This document shows, one piece after another, positions 1 through 4,661 of a DNA stretch of 5,861 nucleotides (its first letter is position 1; the number at the start of each line of letters is the position of its first letter). The stretch is from Bacillota bacterium (GTDB taxonomy: Bacteria; Bacillota; Sulfobacillia; JAJZIM01; JAJZBP01), in assembly GCA_021798855.1 (NCBI GenBank), contig JAJZBP010000139.1, positions 1 to 5,861 on the forward strand, written 5' to 3'. A program made the translations under genes and the position numbers. The notes under the pieces were generated by a model. The model saw only the letters and a program-made list of their open reading frames with translations, was not told where the DNA came from and ran no database searches.

Positions 1-1
1 G

Positions 2-70
2 CGGGCTCATCGAGGCATCAAGAGACTCACTCCAGCACGAGCCCTTGCAAACTACCTGAAGACGGCCTGA
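2..70 (+). CDS. DDE-type transposase/integrase, C-terminal end (partial)
   Basis: The frame is open from the window edge and ends at TGA 68-70, giving 22 residues (begins RAHRGIKRLTPARALANYL). The pattern H-R-G/x-(x)n-L-T-P-A-x-x-L-x-x-Y-L is what the extreme C-terminus of retroviral-integrase-type transposases looks like (IS481/IS3-like 'RPHxxLxxLTPAxxL'). Only the tail is in the window, so the family cannot be fixed and completeness is unknown. A putative IS right end lies 52 bases after the stop, the spacing expected if this is the transposase of that element. Family assignment is inference from a short motif. Confidence 0.5.
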   Translation, partial: RAHRGIKRLTPARALANYLKTA

Positions 71-122
71 ATCCCCAAAATAGATGGTTGCCATGTTTTA
101 CCTTTTTGTTACCCCATTGACA
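71..122 (+). mobile_element. Putative right end of the IS carrying the first transposase
   Basis: Read inward (reverse complement), the segment ending at 122 begins TGTCAATGGGGTAACA, then AAAAGGTAAAACA. Elements of the IS481/IS3 type often start with TGT/TGTCA and carry repeated GGTAACA-like transposase-binding motifs. On the plus strand two such repeats are visible, TTTACC at 97-102 and GTTACC at 108-113. The boundary also fits the coding sequence beyond it: the frame of a different transposase tail is open only downstream of a stop at 118-120. The other end of this element is outside the window, so the inverted repeat and target duplication cannot be verified. Confidence 0.4.
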
Positions 123-123
123 C

Positions 124-216
124 CGCCCAACATTGAAAAAGCGTGGCCTGCCCGTTCTCGATTACCTCCGCAAAGCCCTGGAAGGAGCAGCCTTCCTGCC
201 ACAACCCGAGACCTGA
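124..216 (+). pseudogene. IS66-like transposase, C-terminal remnant
   Basis: Reading from 124 the frame gives 30 residues before TGA 214-216, with core LKKRGLPVLDYLRKALEG and a Pro-rich end. IS66-family TnpC proteins commonly finish with a helix of the form (A/T)-x-x-x-G/R-x-x-V-x-x-(Y/F)-L-x-x-A-L, followed by a Pro/Leu-rich tail, which this resembles. No start codon with a ribosome binding site precedes it, and the frame is closed upstream at 118-120, exactly at the proposed IS boundary. It therefore looks like the 3' stump of a transposase gene cut by the neighbouring IS. The short length keeps confidence moderate. Confidence 0.4.
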
Positions 217-284
217 TTTCACAAGCGGACGAATGCTGGGGGTACACCATGCCCCGGCTTTGTCGTGCCCCCCTGAGTAGTTAC
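217..284 (+). mobile_element. Putative right end of the IS66-like element
   Basis: Noncoding bases after the transposase remnant end in CTGAGTAGTTAC (273-284). The reverse complement, GTAACTACTCAGGGGGG, starts with GTAA, the conserved terminal tetranucleotide of IS66-family inverted repeats. The 68-base distance from transposase stop to end is reasonable for that family. The left end is not in the window, so the repeat and the 8-bp target duplication typical of IS66 cannot be tested. Confidence 0.3.
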
Positions 285-307
285 ACCTTCAGAATGATTG
301 GTGATGC

Positions 308-336
308 TTCCCAAGGCGTGCCACTTTTCTTATAAT
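308..336 (+). promoter_or_regulatory. Candidate housekeeping (sigma-A type) promoter for the ECF sigma gene
   Basis: A perfect TATAAT at 331-336 is preceded 17 bases upstream by TTCCCA at 308-313 (four of six matches to TTGACA). It lies in an AT-richer patch just after the mobile-element debris and about 116 bases upstream of the sigma factor start, which would give a leader of roughly 110 nt. The exact -10 and ideal spacing are seen directly; activity is inferred. Confidence 0.5.
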
Positions 337-375
337 ACAGACGGGGGAAGCAATGAACGGCGTGCCGGAACTTGG

Positions 376-426
376 CCACTTGGCCCGCCGCGAGCTGCCA
401 GTGGAACCGGCCCCGGTGGGCCTTTT
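376..426 (+). promoter_or_regulatory. Structured leader with terminator-like hairpin (possible attenuator)
   Basis: Two consecutive hairpins can be drawn. The first pairs 376-384 with 397-404 (CCACTTGGC with GCCAGTGG; eight pairs, one bulged T). The second pairs GGCCC 409-413 with GGGCC 418-422 around CGGT and is followed by TTTTCATTTT (423-432), so it resembles a weak intrinsic terminator. It sits between the candidate promoter and the sigma gene. It could attenuate transcription or be a fortuitous structure in GC-rich DNA; the 5-bp stem is short. Confidence 0.3.
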
Positions 427-452
427 CATTTTGCCGGAGAGGAGTCTGCGCC

Positions 453-1019
453 GTGGCCGATTCTGGAAACCCCCGCTGCTCGGACGAAGAGGACGCCGAT
501 CTGCTGGAGGCCTGCCGGGCGGGAGACGAGGCGGCTTGGCGCTGCCTGGTGGACCGCTACTCCAACCTGATCTACGGCATCCCCGTGAAGGTCTTCGGCC
601 TATCGCTCCAGGAGGCGGAGGACGTGTATCAGGACACCTTCATCCAGGTGTATGAGCACCTGCCGCATCTGCGCAACAACGGCAGCTTCCGCGCCTGGCT
701 GGGGCGCATCGTGCGCAACCAGTGCCTGGACCGGCTGCGCCGCAACGGCCGGGAGCAGCCGACGCCGTTGGATCGGTTGCCGGCGGTCGATCCCCACCCC
801 GAGGACCACGTGACCACGGCCCTGGCCATGCATGCGGAGCTGTCGCGCCTGCCCCCCGCCTGCCGGGAGGTCCTGACGCGGCATTTCCTGGAGAACCAAA
901 GCTACCGGGAGATCGCCCGGCAGCTGGGGCTGCCGCCCGGCACCGTGGCCAGCCGCATCTCCCGCTGCCTGGTGCACCTGCGCCTGCGGCTGGCCGAGGA
1001 GGAGGATTCCTTCCGGTGA
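453..1019 (+). CDS. ECF-type RNA polymerase sigma factor (sigma-70 family)
   Basis: A 188-residue protein, normal for extracytoplasmic-function sigma factors, which bind core RNA polymerase and direct it to a small regulon. Region 2 spans about residues 16-97, with the helix-rich YSNLIY segment, the acidic EAEDVYQDTFIQVY stretch (54-67) and the SFRAWLGRIVRNQCLDRLRR end (78-97). Region 4 spans about 126-178, with the helix-turn-helix SYREIARQLGLPPGTVASRI (150-169). Region 3 is absent, as expected. I chose GTG 453 because GGAGAGGAG (436-444) lies 8 bases upstream and the homology starts just after it; earlier in-frame TTG codons add only non-conserved residues. The downstream zinc-finger anti-sigma gene supports an ECF pair. 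No sensor or signal protein is adjacent, so the target stimulus is unknown. Confidence 0.93.
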   Translation: MADSGNPRCSDEEDADLLEACRAGDEAAWRCLVDRYSNLIYGIPVKVFGLSLQEAEDVYQDTFIQVYEHLPHLRNNGSFRAWLGRIVRNQCLDRLRRNGREQPTPLDRLPAVDPHPEDHVTTALAMHAELSRLPPACREVLTRHFLENQSYREIARQLGLPPGTVASRISRCLVHLRLRLAEEEDSFR

Positions 1020-1072
1020 TGGCGGCGACGGGCCTTTTCGAAAGCCGATCCGGCAAGCCTTCCGAACCGGAT

Positions 1073-1107
1073 GCCCGGAGAGCGCCCCCGCCTCCGGGCG
1101 TCCTTTT
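1073..1107 (+). terminator. Terminator-like hairpin between the sigma and anti-sigma genes
   Basis: GCCCGGAG (1073-1080) pairs perfectly with CTCCGGGC (1092-1099) around an 11-base loop, followed by GTCCTTTTG (1100-1108). An 8-bp GC-rich stem and a short T run fit a leaky intrinsic terminator. It would lower anti-sigma transcription relative to sigma, or mark the end of the sigma transcript if the anti-sigma gene has its own promoter. The T tract is short and interrupted by cytosines, so strong termination is not certain. Confidence 0.45.
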
Positions 1108-1158
1108 GCCCGGACCGCAGGCCCGGCCGAAAACAATCGTCCGGGAGAAGGGAAGAAA

Positions 1159-1175
1159 ACGCGGATCCGCCGCGT
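1159..1175 (+). repeat. Inverted repeat upstream of the anti-sigma gene
   Basis: ACGCGG (1159-1164) and CCGCGT (1170-1175) are perfect inverted repeats around ATCCG, and the overlapping GCGGATCCGC (1161-1170) is itself a 10-bp palindrome. It lies 12 bases before the AAGGAG (1187-1192) of the anti-sigma gene. It could be an operator or an RNA hairpin; GC-rich composition makes chance palindromes fairly likely. Confidence 0.3.
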
Positions 1176-1200
1176 CTAACGTGTCGAAGGAGATCTGAAG

Positions 1201-1602
1201 ATGCACTGCCACTCGGAAGAAGAACTGGCCCGCCTGGCCCTGACCCAGGCGCCGGCCGAGGCGGCGGCCCACCTGGCCGAGTGCCCCGGCTGCCGGACGC
1301 GCCTCGAAACGTACCGCCGCATGGCGGCGCAACTGCGGCTGGCCGCCCCGGCGCCGCAGGAGTTGCGCCGACAGGCCTACGACATCCTGCGGCACCGGCG
1401 TCTGCTGGCGCAGATCGTCGGCCGGATGGTGACGGAGGAGCCTTTCCGCCAGGCCGTGCGCACGGATCCGACCACGGCCCTGGCCCCCTACGAGCTGTCA
1501 TCCGAACAGCAGGCGGCCCTGCGGGAGCTGGCCCAGGAACAGCAGGAGACCTTCCAGGGTCTGTTGGACGAGCGCATCTCCAAGCGGCTGGGTTGGCCGT
1601 GA
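1201..1602 (+). CDS. Zinc-finger (ZAS-type) soluble anti-sigma factor with RiPP-precursor-like C-terminal domain
   Basis: A 133-residue protein starting at ATG 1201, with AAGGAG eight bases upstream. The N-terminus has the zinc-binding anti-sigma signature H24-x3-C28-x2-C31 (HLAECPGC); H2, C3 or H4 may supply the fourth ligand. No membrane helix is visible, so it should act in the cytoplasm by holding the ECF sigma factor encoded just upstream. Residues about 69-110 are unusual for the family: IVGRMVTEEPFRQAV, then D-P-x-x-A-L-A-x-Y-x-L and EQQAALREL. They resemble the small helical domain of Os1348/Franean1_4349-type NHLP/RiPP precursor-like proteins. The end is Gln/Glu-rich. The last 105 bases overlap, on the other strand, the 3' end of the DruA-like gene, so the C-terminus could have been altered by that insertion. 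Sigma and anti-sigma genes are usually overlapping or adjacent; here 181 bases separate them. Confidence 0.82.
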   Translation: MHCHSEEELARLALTQAPAEAAAHLAECPGCRTRLETYRRMAAQLRLAAPAPQELRRQAYDILRHRRLLAQIVGRMVTEEPFRQAVRTDPTTALAPYELSSEQQAALRELAQEQQETFQGLLDERISKRLGWP

Positions 1603-2490
1603 GGACACCCGGATCAGATCGAGCGGGAGGTGCTGCGGTGGCGGGGGTGCCGGTGCCACCAAGGCGCGCCGGCAGTTTTGCACCAACGGGTACACGAAGA
1701 CCCGCCGGACGGTTTCCCCCTCGGCGTACTGCCGATCCTGCCGCCCGACGCCCGTTGTTTCGCCTACATGGATCCAGTTCGCCGCCTGATAGCACGTTCC
1801 CCGCCACGGCGGCGTGACGAAGGTCTCGGCCAACACCGGGGCATATCCAAAACGCCGCCGCCAGTCCTCAGGCAAGCGGCGTATGGCCAGGGAGAGGGCA
1901 TGGCTTGCCAGGTACGGCACCTGCACCCCCGGCAGGATCAGGAAACGGCTGTTGGCAACGATCCGGTGGCGGAATCGCTGCCGCTCCAGCGGTGTCCACC
2001 CGAGCCAGGAATCCCGCACGGCGACGTGCCTGGCCGCCGCCGCAAACAAGAAGCCCCCCAAGATCACCAGCTCGCCCGCGACCTGAACACGGATCCAGTA
2101 ACGCTGGTGGGCGCCAAAGGCGTGTTGGAAACCCATCGCGTGATGGGCGGCCATGGTGGCATCCCACACGGCCTGCTCCTCTGCCGCCACCGGCTCCACC
2201 GTGACCGGCCGCACCTCAGCCAACGCGGCTGCGATTTTCACTACCGGCAGCGGCTCCACCGGCAGACGGGCCCGACGATACGGCCCATGCGTGCGCTTCG
2301 CAGGCAAGGGCACCAGCCCTGCGGCCGACCACTGCTCCAACAGCGCCAGACAGGCGTGCACCTTCAGTTGCCCGCTCGGCGCCTTCCACGGCAGATTCTC
2401 GCAGATCGTCTGGGCCAGTTCCGTCAGGCTCAGACCCGGAAAACGCTCGGCTGTCCAGCGGATCAGTTCCAGGTCCGCTGTGCTGAACAA
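1498..2490 (-). CDS. DruA-like (DUF4338) protein, solitary
   Basis: A 330-residue protein of the DUF4338 family, to which DruA of the Druantia anti-phage system belongs. An N-terminal winged-helix-like part (about 5-55; LSLTELAQTICENL, then W-K-x-P-S-G-Q-L-K) is followed by the diagnostic core at about 127-256: GAHQRYW, LGGFLFAAAARHVAVRD, SWLGWTPLERQRFRHRIVAN, SRFLILPGVQVPYLASHALS and TCYQAANWIHVGETTGVGRQ. The biochemical activity is not established to my knowledge. The start is uncertain: TTG 2490 has only a weak GGGGA ahead of it, while the frame stays open to a stop at 2536-2538, so the true N-terminus may be longer or damaged. Residues 297-330 are pure antisense of the anti-sigma gene, and the recognisable family ends near residue 280, so the tail looks like read-out past an insertion boundary. 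No druB-E-like gene is nearby; solitary DUF4338 genes are often multicopy, so mobility is as likely as defence. Confidence 0.85.
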   Translation of the reverse strand: MFSTADLELIRWTAERFPGLSLTELAQTICENLPWKAPSGQLKVHACLALLEQWSAAGLVPLPAKRTHGPYRRARLPVEPLPVVKIAAALAEVRPVTVEPVAAEEQAVWDATMAAHHAMGFQHAFGAHQRYWIRVQVAGELVILGGFLFAAAARHVAVRDSWLGWTPLERQRFRHRIVANSRFLILPGVQVPYLASHALSLAIRRLPEDWRRRFGYAPVLAETFVTPPWRGTCYQAANWIHVGETTGVGRQDRQYAEGETVRRVFVYPLVQNCRRALVAPAPPPPQHLPLDLIRVSSRPTQPLGDALVQQTLEGLLLFLGQLPQGRLLFG

Positions 2491-2609
2491 CCGATCCCCG
2501 ATCCAAAACGGCGGATCCCATCGTGTAGCCGTGGCCTACCACCCCGACGCTACGATATTACACCCGCCTCAATTTGTTAAGTGCCGGCACCTTGCTCGTT
2601 AACGGATCC
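1611..2609 (-). mobile_element. Possible mobile unit carrying the DruA-like gene
   Basis: The segment starts just after the anti-sigma stop (1600-1602) and ends where the remnant of another gene begins (about 2603). Imperfect inverted repeats can be aligned at its edges: 1611-1633 (GGATCAGATC...GGTGC) against the reverse complement of 2587-2609 (GGATCCGTTAAC...GGTGC), with 15 of 23 positions equal by eye. No target duplication was found. Gene X truncated on one side and the antisense tail on the other favour an insertion, but the repeats are weak and were found by looking for them. Confidence 0.25.
2491..2602. other. Noncoding stretch upstream of the DruA-like gene
   Basis: It contains a perfect 10-bp palindrome GTGCCGGCAC (2581-2590) flanked by GTTAA (2576-2580) and GTTAAC (2598-2603). 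On the minus strand TAATAT (2560-2555) could be a -10 box for the DruA-like gene, but the best -35 match, TTAACA (2580-2575), is only 14 bases away, so no convincing promoter is claimed. The first 46 bases (2491-2536) remain open in the DruA frame and may belong to that gene. Confidence 0.3.
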
Positions 2610-2888
2610 TAACCTGGCAGGGGGCCGGGCAATCCGTGGCCCCCGCCCGCGGCACGCTCTTCTGCAACTCCACCTCCACCGACCACCCGTGGTCGTATCC
2701 GCTGCAGTTGACGGCCTCCGAATCCGCAAAGCTGCAACGTCAACATGTATGATGCCGCCGCGGGCGGCTTCCAGGTCCGCCGCATGCTCATCTACCATCA
2801 GCTGACCGTGCGCTGCACCGGCTCGGTGCAGCCTCCCGGCCACCTGCTGCATCCCTTCGAGTCCCCGGGCGGCGAGTGTCAACCCTGA
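2603..2888 (+). pseudogene. Truncated, frameshifted gene remnant of unknown function
   Basis: Two consecutive frames have coding character (GC-rich third positions, protein-like composition) and join only through a frameshift. Frame A runs from 2603 (after the stop at 2600-2602) and includes SVAPARGTLFCNSTSTD and HPWSYPLQLTASES, closing at TGA 2750-2752. Frame B is open after TGA 2709-2711 and includes NVNMYDAAAGGFQVRRMLIY, then HQLTVRCTGS and HPFESPGGECQP, ending at TGA 2886-2888. The shift must lie in 2712-2749 (net +1 or -2). There is no start codon with a ribosome binding site, so the 5' part is missing, consistent with removal at the edge of the DruA-like insertion. It ends 42 bases before the next gene, so it was probably part of the same operon. 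I do not recognise the family; composition (Ser/Thr, paired Cys) would fit an exported protein. A sequencing error could explain the shift but not the missing start. Confidence 0.5.
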
Positions 2889-2930
2889 TCCGGCGGCCGA
2901 AACCATACTCTAAGGAGGCGTTCGTACATC

Positions 2931-4010
2931 ATGTCGCGTTTGATTTCCTTCCTGGGGGCCTTGATCCTCGCCATTTCAGCGTTGTTCTCGCTCGCTTCCC
3001 CGGTCGCGGCGCAGCCGTCCATTACCCTCACCCCCTCCGTCGGCCCGCCGGGCACCCAAATTACCCTCTCCCCCGCCGAGGTGCAGCAGCTGGGCGGCCT
3101 GGGACCTTGCACCTCCGGCTCGGCTCAGACCGCGGGGGGAGGCGTCTTCGAGGGTCAGGCCGGCACCGCCGGCAAGTTCTCCACCACCAACCTGTCAAAC
3201 GGCGGCGCCACCTTCTGGGTGCCCCAGGTGCCCCCCGGGCTCTACTACGTATTCTTCTACACCTGCGCCGGGATGTCCGGAAGTCCCGACACGGGCCAGG
3301 GGGTCTACGCCACCTTCAGCGTACCCACCAACCCCGACGCCATATCCCCCGCCACCGGGACCTACGGTTCGGCCTTCCGGATCGTCGGCTCCGGCTTCGG
3401 CGCCTCACAGGGTACGGTCACGTTCTGCGACTGCAGCATCGGTGGACCGCCCACTCCGGCCAAGATTATCTCCTGGAGCGACACTTCCATCTGGGGAACG
3501 GTGCCCAACGGGCTGCAGGCCGGCGGGTCCCAGGTCACCGTCCAAACCAGCCAAGGATACAGCATCGCGGTCGGAGATTTCCAAATCGACGTCGGGCCCA
3601 CGCCGCTTCCCCCCGTGACCCTGCCCCAGTGCGGCCTGGTGCTGACCATCGGTTACCCTGAGGTGGACAACATCGGCGGCCACTACTTCTCCCTGCCGGT
3701 GCCCCCGGAGATCCAAAGCAGCCGCACCTTCGTACCCCTCGACCTCTTCAAAGAGCAGGGCGATCTGATCACCTGGAGCGGAGCCACCCGCCAGGTCGGC
3801 ATCAAGCAGGGCGCCACCGATATCGTGCTGACCATCGGCAGCACCGGCTACACCGTGAACGGCCAAAACCAGGAGATGGACGTGGCCCCCTTCATCCAGG
3901 ATCCCGGCTACACCATGGTGCCGGTGAGCTTCATCGACAACGCCCTGGGCCTGGTGACCAGCTGGCTGCCCTTGTCCCGCCAAGTGGTCATCGACACCGG
4001 TTGCGGCTAA
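2931..4010 (+). CDS. Secreted surface protein with IPT/TIG-like and copper-amine-oxidase-N-like stalk domains
   Basis: A 359-residue exported protein; ATG 2931 is preceded by TAAGGAGG (2911-2918). Residues 1-28 form a signal peptide (MSRLISFLGALILAISALF, then ASPVAAQ; likely cut after an Ala near 28). About 30-130 is a beta-rich, Gly/Pro-rich region beginning ITLTPSVGPPGTQITL. About 134-217 resembles an IPT/TIG immunoglobulin-like domain (ISPATGTYGSAFRIVGSGFG, later VTVQTSQGYSIAV). About 234-357 matches the copper amine oxidase N-terminal (stalk) domain: FVPLDLF, ITWSGATRQVGIKQG, LTIGSTGYTVNGQNQEMD, MVPVSFIDNALG and a closing L-S-R-Q-V-V-I. That domain is known from many Firmicutes surface proteins and does not imply oxidase activity; no catalytic domain is present. 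It probably acts as an envelope scaffold or adhesion module. The lipoprotein gene starts 34 bases downstream, suggesting an operon. No cell-wall anchor motif is visible. Confidence 0.85.
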   Translation: MSRLISFLGALILAISALFSLASPVAAQPSITLTPSVGPPGTQITLSPAEVQQLGGLGPCTSGSAQTAGGGVFEGQAGTAGKFSTTNLSNGGATFWVPQVPPGLYYVFFYTCAGMSGSPDTGQGVYATFSVPTNPDAISPATGTYGSAFRIVGSGFGASQGTVTFCDCSIGGPPTPAKIISWSDTSIWGTVPNGLQAGGSQVTVQTSQGYSIAVGDFQIDVGPTPLPPVTLPQCGLVLTIGYPEVDNIGGHYFSLPVPPEIQSSRTFVPLDLFKEQGDLITWSGATRQVGIKQGATDIVLTIGSTGYTVNGQNQEMDVAPFIQDPGYTMVPVSFIDNALGLVTSWLPLSRQVVIDTGCG

Positions 4011-4044
4011 AGCCTTCATCCGGACGCCTGAGGAGGAATGGGCC

Positions 4045-4458
4045 TTGCGATACCCTGTGAGAAAGCATCTGATCACGGCTTGGATCCTGACGGCGCTCCT
4101 GGCGGCGGCGGGGGGGTGCGCCAGCGCGGCCCCCGCCCCGCTCACCGGTTCCGCCATGCAGGGCGTGTGGTCCGGAACGGCGTACAAGCACCACAATAGC
4201 GTGCCCGTCCCCTATACCCTGCGGATCACTCAGGCCAGCGGCGACTCCTTCCGCGGCACGGCCACCAACCCGGCGGCCCGCTTCACCATCGAAGGTACGG
4301 TGCGGGGCAACGTGGCCACGGTCGACTTCGGTCGCGGAGTCACTTGGCAAGGCACCGTCATCGGCAACGTGTGGAAGGGAACCGTGCATGTGCCGGCGGT
4401 GCCCGCCCTGGGAGCGCCGGCTCGGAACTGGCCCTTCCGGTTGGTGCGCACCCCGTGA
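4045..4458 (+). CDS. Small lipoprotein with a beta-rich domain shared with the downstream membrane protein
   Basis: A 137-residue protein. TTG 4045 is chosen because AGGAGG (4031-4036) lies eight bases upstream and the reading begins with a classic signal sequence; ATG 4038 is out of frame. Residues 1-24 (MRYPVRKHL then a hydrophobic stretch ITAWILTALLAAAGG) precede C25, a lipobox-like A-G-G-C, so lipid attachment to the outer face of the membrane is likely, though -3 is Ala rather than Leu. The mature part from about residue 38 forms one domain with GVWSGTAY, VPYTLRITQASGDSFRGTA, NPAARF, EGTVRGNVATV, W-K-G and ARNWPF. The same pattern recurs at residues 147-232 of the 4662-5840 product. The alternating hydrophobic and glycine-rich pattern suggests a small beta-barrel or sandwich. 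I do not recognise the family. It is co-oriented with both neighbours. Confidence 0.75.
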   Translation: MRYPVRKHLITAWILTALLAAAGGCASAAPAPLTGSAMQGVWSGTAYKHHNSVPVPYTLRITQASGDSFRGTATNPAARFTIEGTVRGNVATVDFGRGVTWQGTVIGNVWKGTVHVPAVPALGAPARNWPFRLVRTP

Positions 4459-4510
4459 CGCGGCGGCGTGGTACTGGGCGGCACCCGCCGGGGCGGTGGC
4501 CGTCGCCGCG
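4459..4510 (+). repeat. GC-rich long hairpin immediately after the lipoprotein stop
   Basis: CGCGGCGGCG (4459-4468) pairs with CGTCGCCGCG (4501-4510) at nine of ten positions. Inside it, GGCGG (4477-4481) pairs with CCGCC (4485-4489) around a three-base loop. It starts directly after the TGA at 4456-4458. No T tract follows, so it is not a typical intrinsic terminator; it could block 3' exonucleases or pause polymerase, giving unequal expression of the two flanking genes. Extreme GC content makes some pairing expected by chance. Confidence 0.35.
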
Positions 4511-4571
4511 GCGCGATGAGGAGGGAGGGCGTCGGCCGCCCCACCCCTCCCCCTCGGAGCCCCCTCGACCG

Positions 4572-4605
4572 CCCGGGCCTGTCCCGGGAGCCGGCCTTCC
4601 CCGGG
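4572..4605 (+). repeat. Three CCCGGG blocks with a small hairpin
   Basis: CCCGGG occurs at 4572-4577, 4583-4588 and 4600-4605; the first two can form a 6-bp hairpin around CCTGT. They lie in the 203-base gap between the lipoprotein and the membrane protein genes. Apart from this, the hairpin at 4459-4510 and the ribosome binding site at 4647-4652, I see no gene or promoter in the gap; its short frames are compositional. Confidence 0.25.
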
Positions 4606-4661
4606 CCCTCCATCGTCCCCAAGGAAGCAGCGACCTGCCTGGACCGAAAGGATGATCAGCC

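Noticed and set aside
353..655. ATG frame after GGGGGAAG just downstream of the candidate promoter, as a leader peptide or small gene
   Set aside because: It runs deep into the sigma factor gene in another frame, its composition is the Pro/Gly/Arg-rich type of shadow frames, and it has no stop before the sigma start as a leader peptide would.
1155..1180. ECF autoregulatory promoter GAAAAC ... TCTAAC upstream of the anti-sigma gene
   Set aside because: The spacer is only 14 bases, it overlaps the palindrome, and no second copy of the motif was found upstream of the other genes to support it.
902..1807. Long minus-strand frame of 301 codons across the sigma/anti-sigma junction
   Set aside because: Low-complexity Pro/Ala/Gly/Arg composition typical of open frames in GC-rich DNA, overlapping two genes with domain evidence.
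1498..2490. A Druantia defence system
   Set aside because: Only the DruA-like gene is present; no large helicase (DruE-like) or other Druantia genes flank it, and the neighbours are sigma and surface genes.
1630..2580. 316-codon plus-strand frame antisense to the DruA-like gene
   Set aside because: The minus-strand frame carries clear DUF4338 motifs; this one is Pro/Arg/His-rich with no recognisable domain and no ribosome binding site.
1125..2906. Shared motif GGCCGAAA(A/C)C at 1125-1134 and 2895-2904 as a regulon operator
   Set aside because: Only about nine matching bases in GC-rich DNA, with different distances to the downstream starts; not distinguishable from chance.
2899..2926. sigma-W-like promoter (GAAACC then CGTA) before the stalk protein gene
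   Set aside because: The spacer is two to three bases too long and the -10-like CGTA lies downstream of the ribosome binding site, so a transcript starting there would lack it.
3405..4196. 263-codon minus-strand frame opposite the stalk protein
   Set aside because: Shadow of a gene with signal peptide and known domains; no ribosome binding site or recognisable motif.
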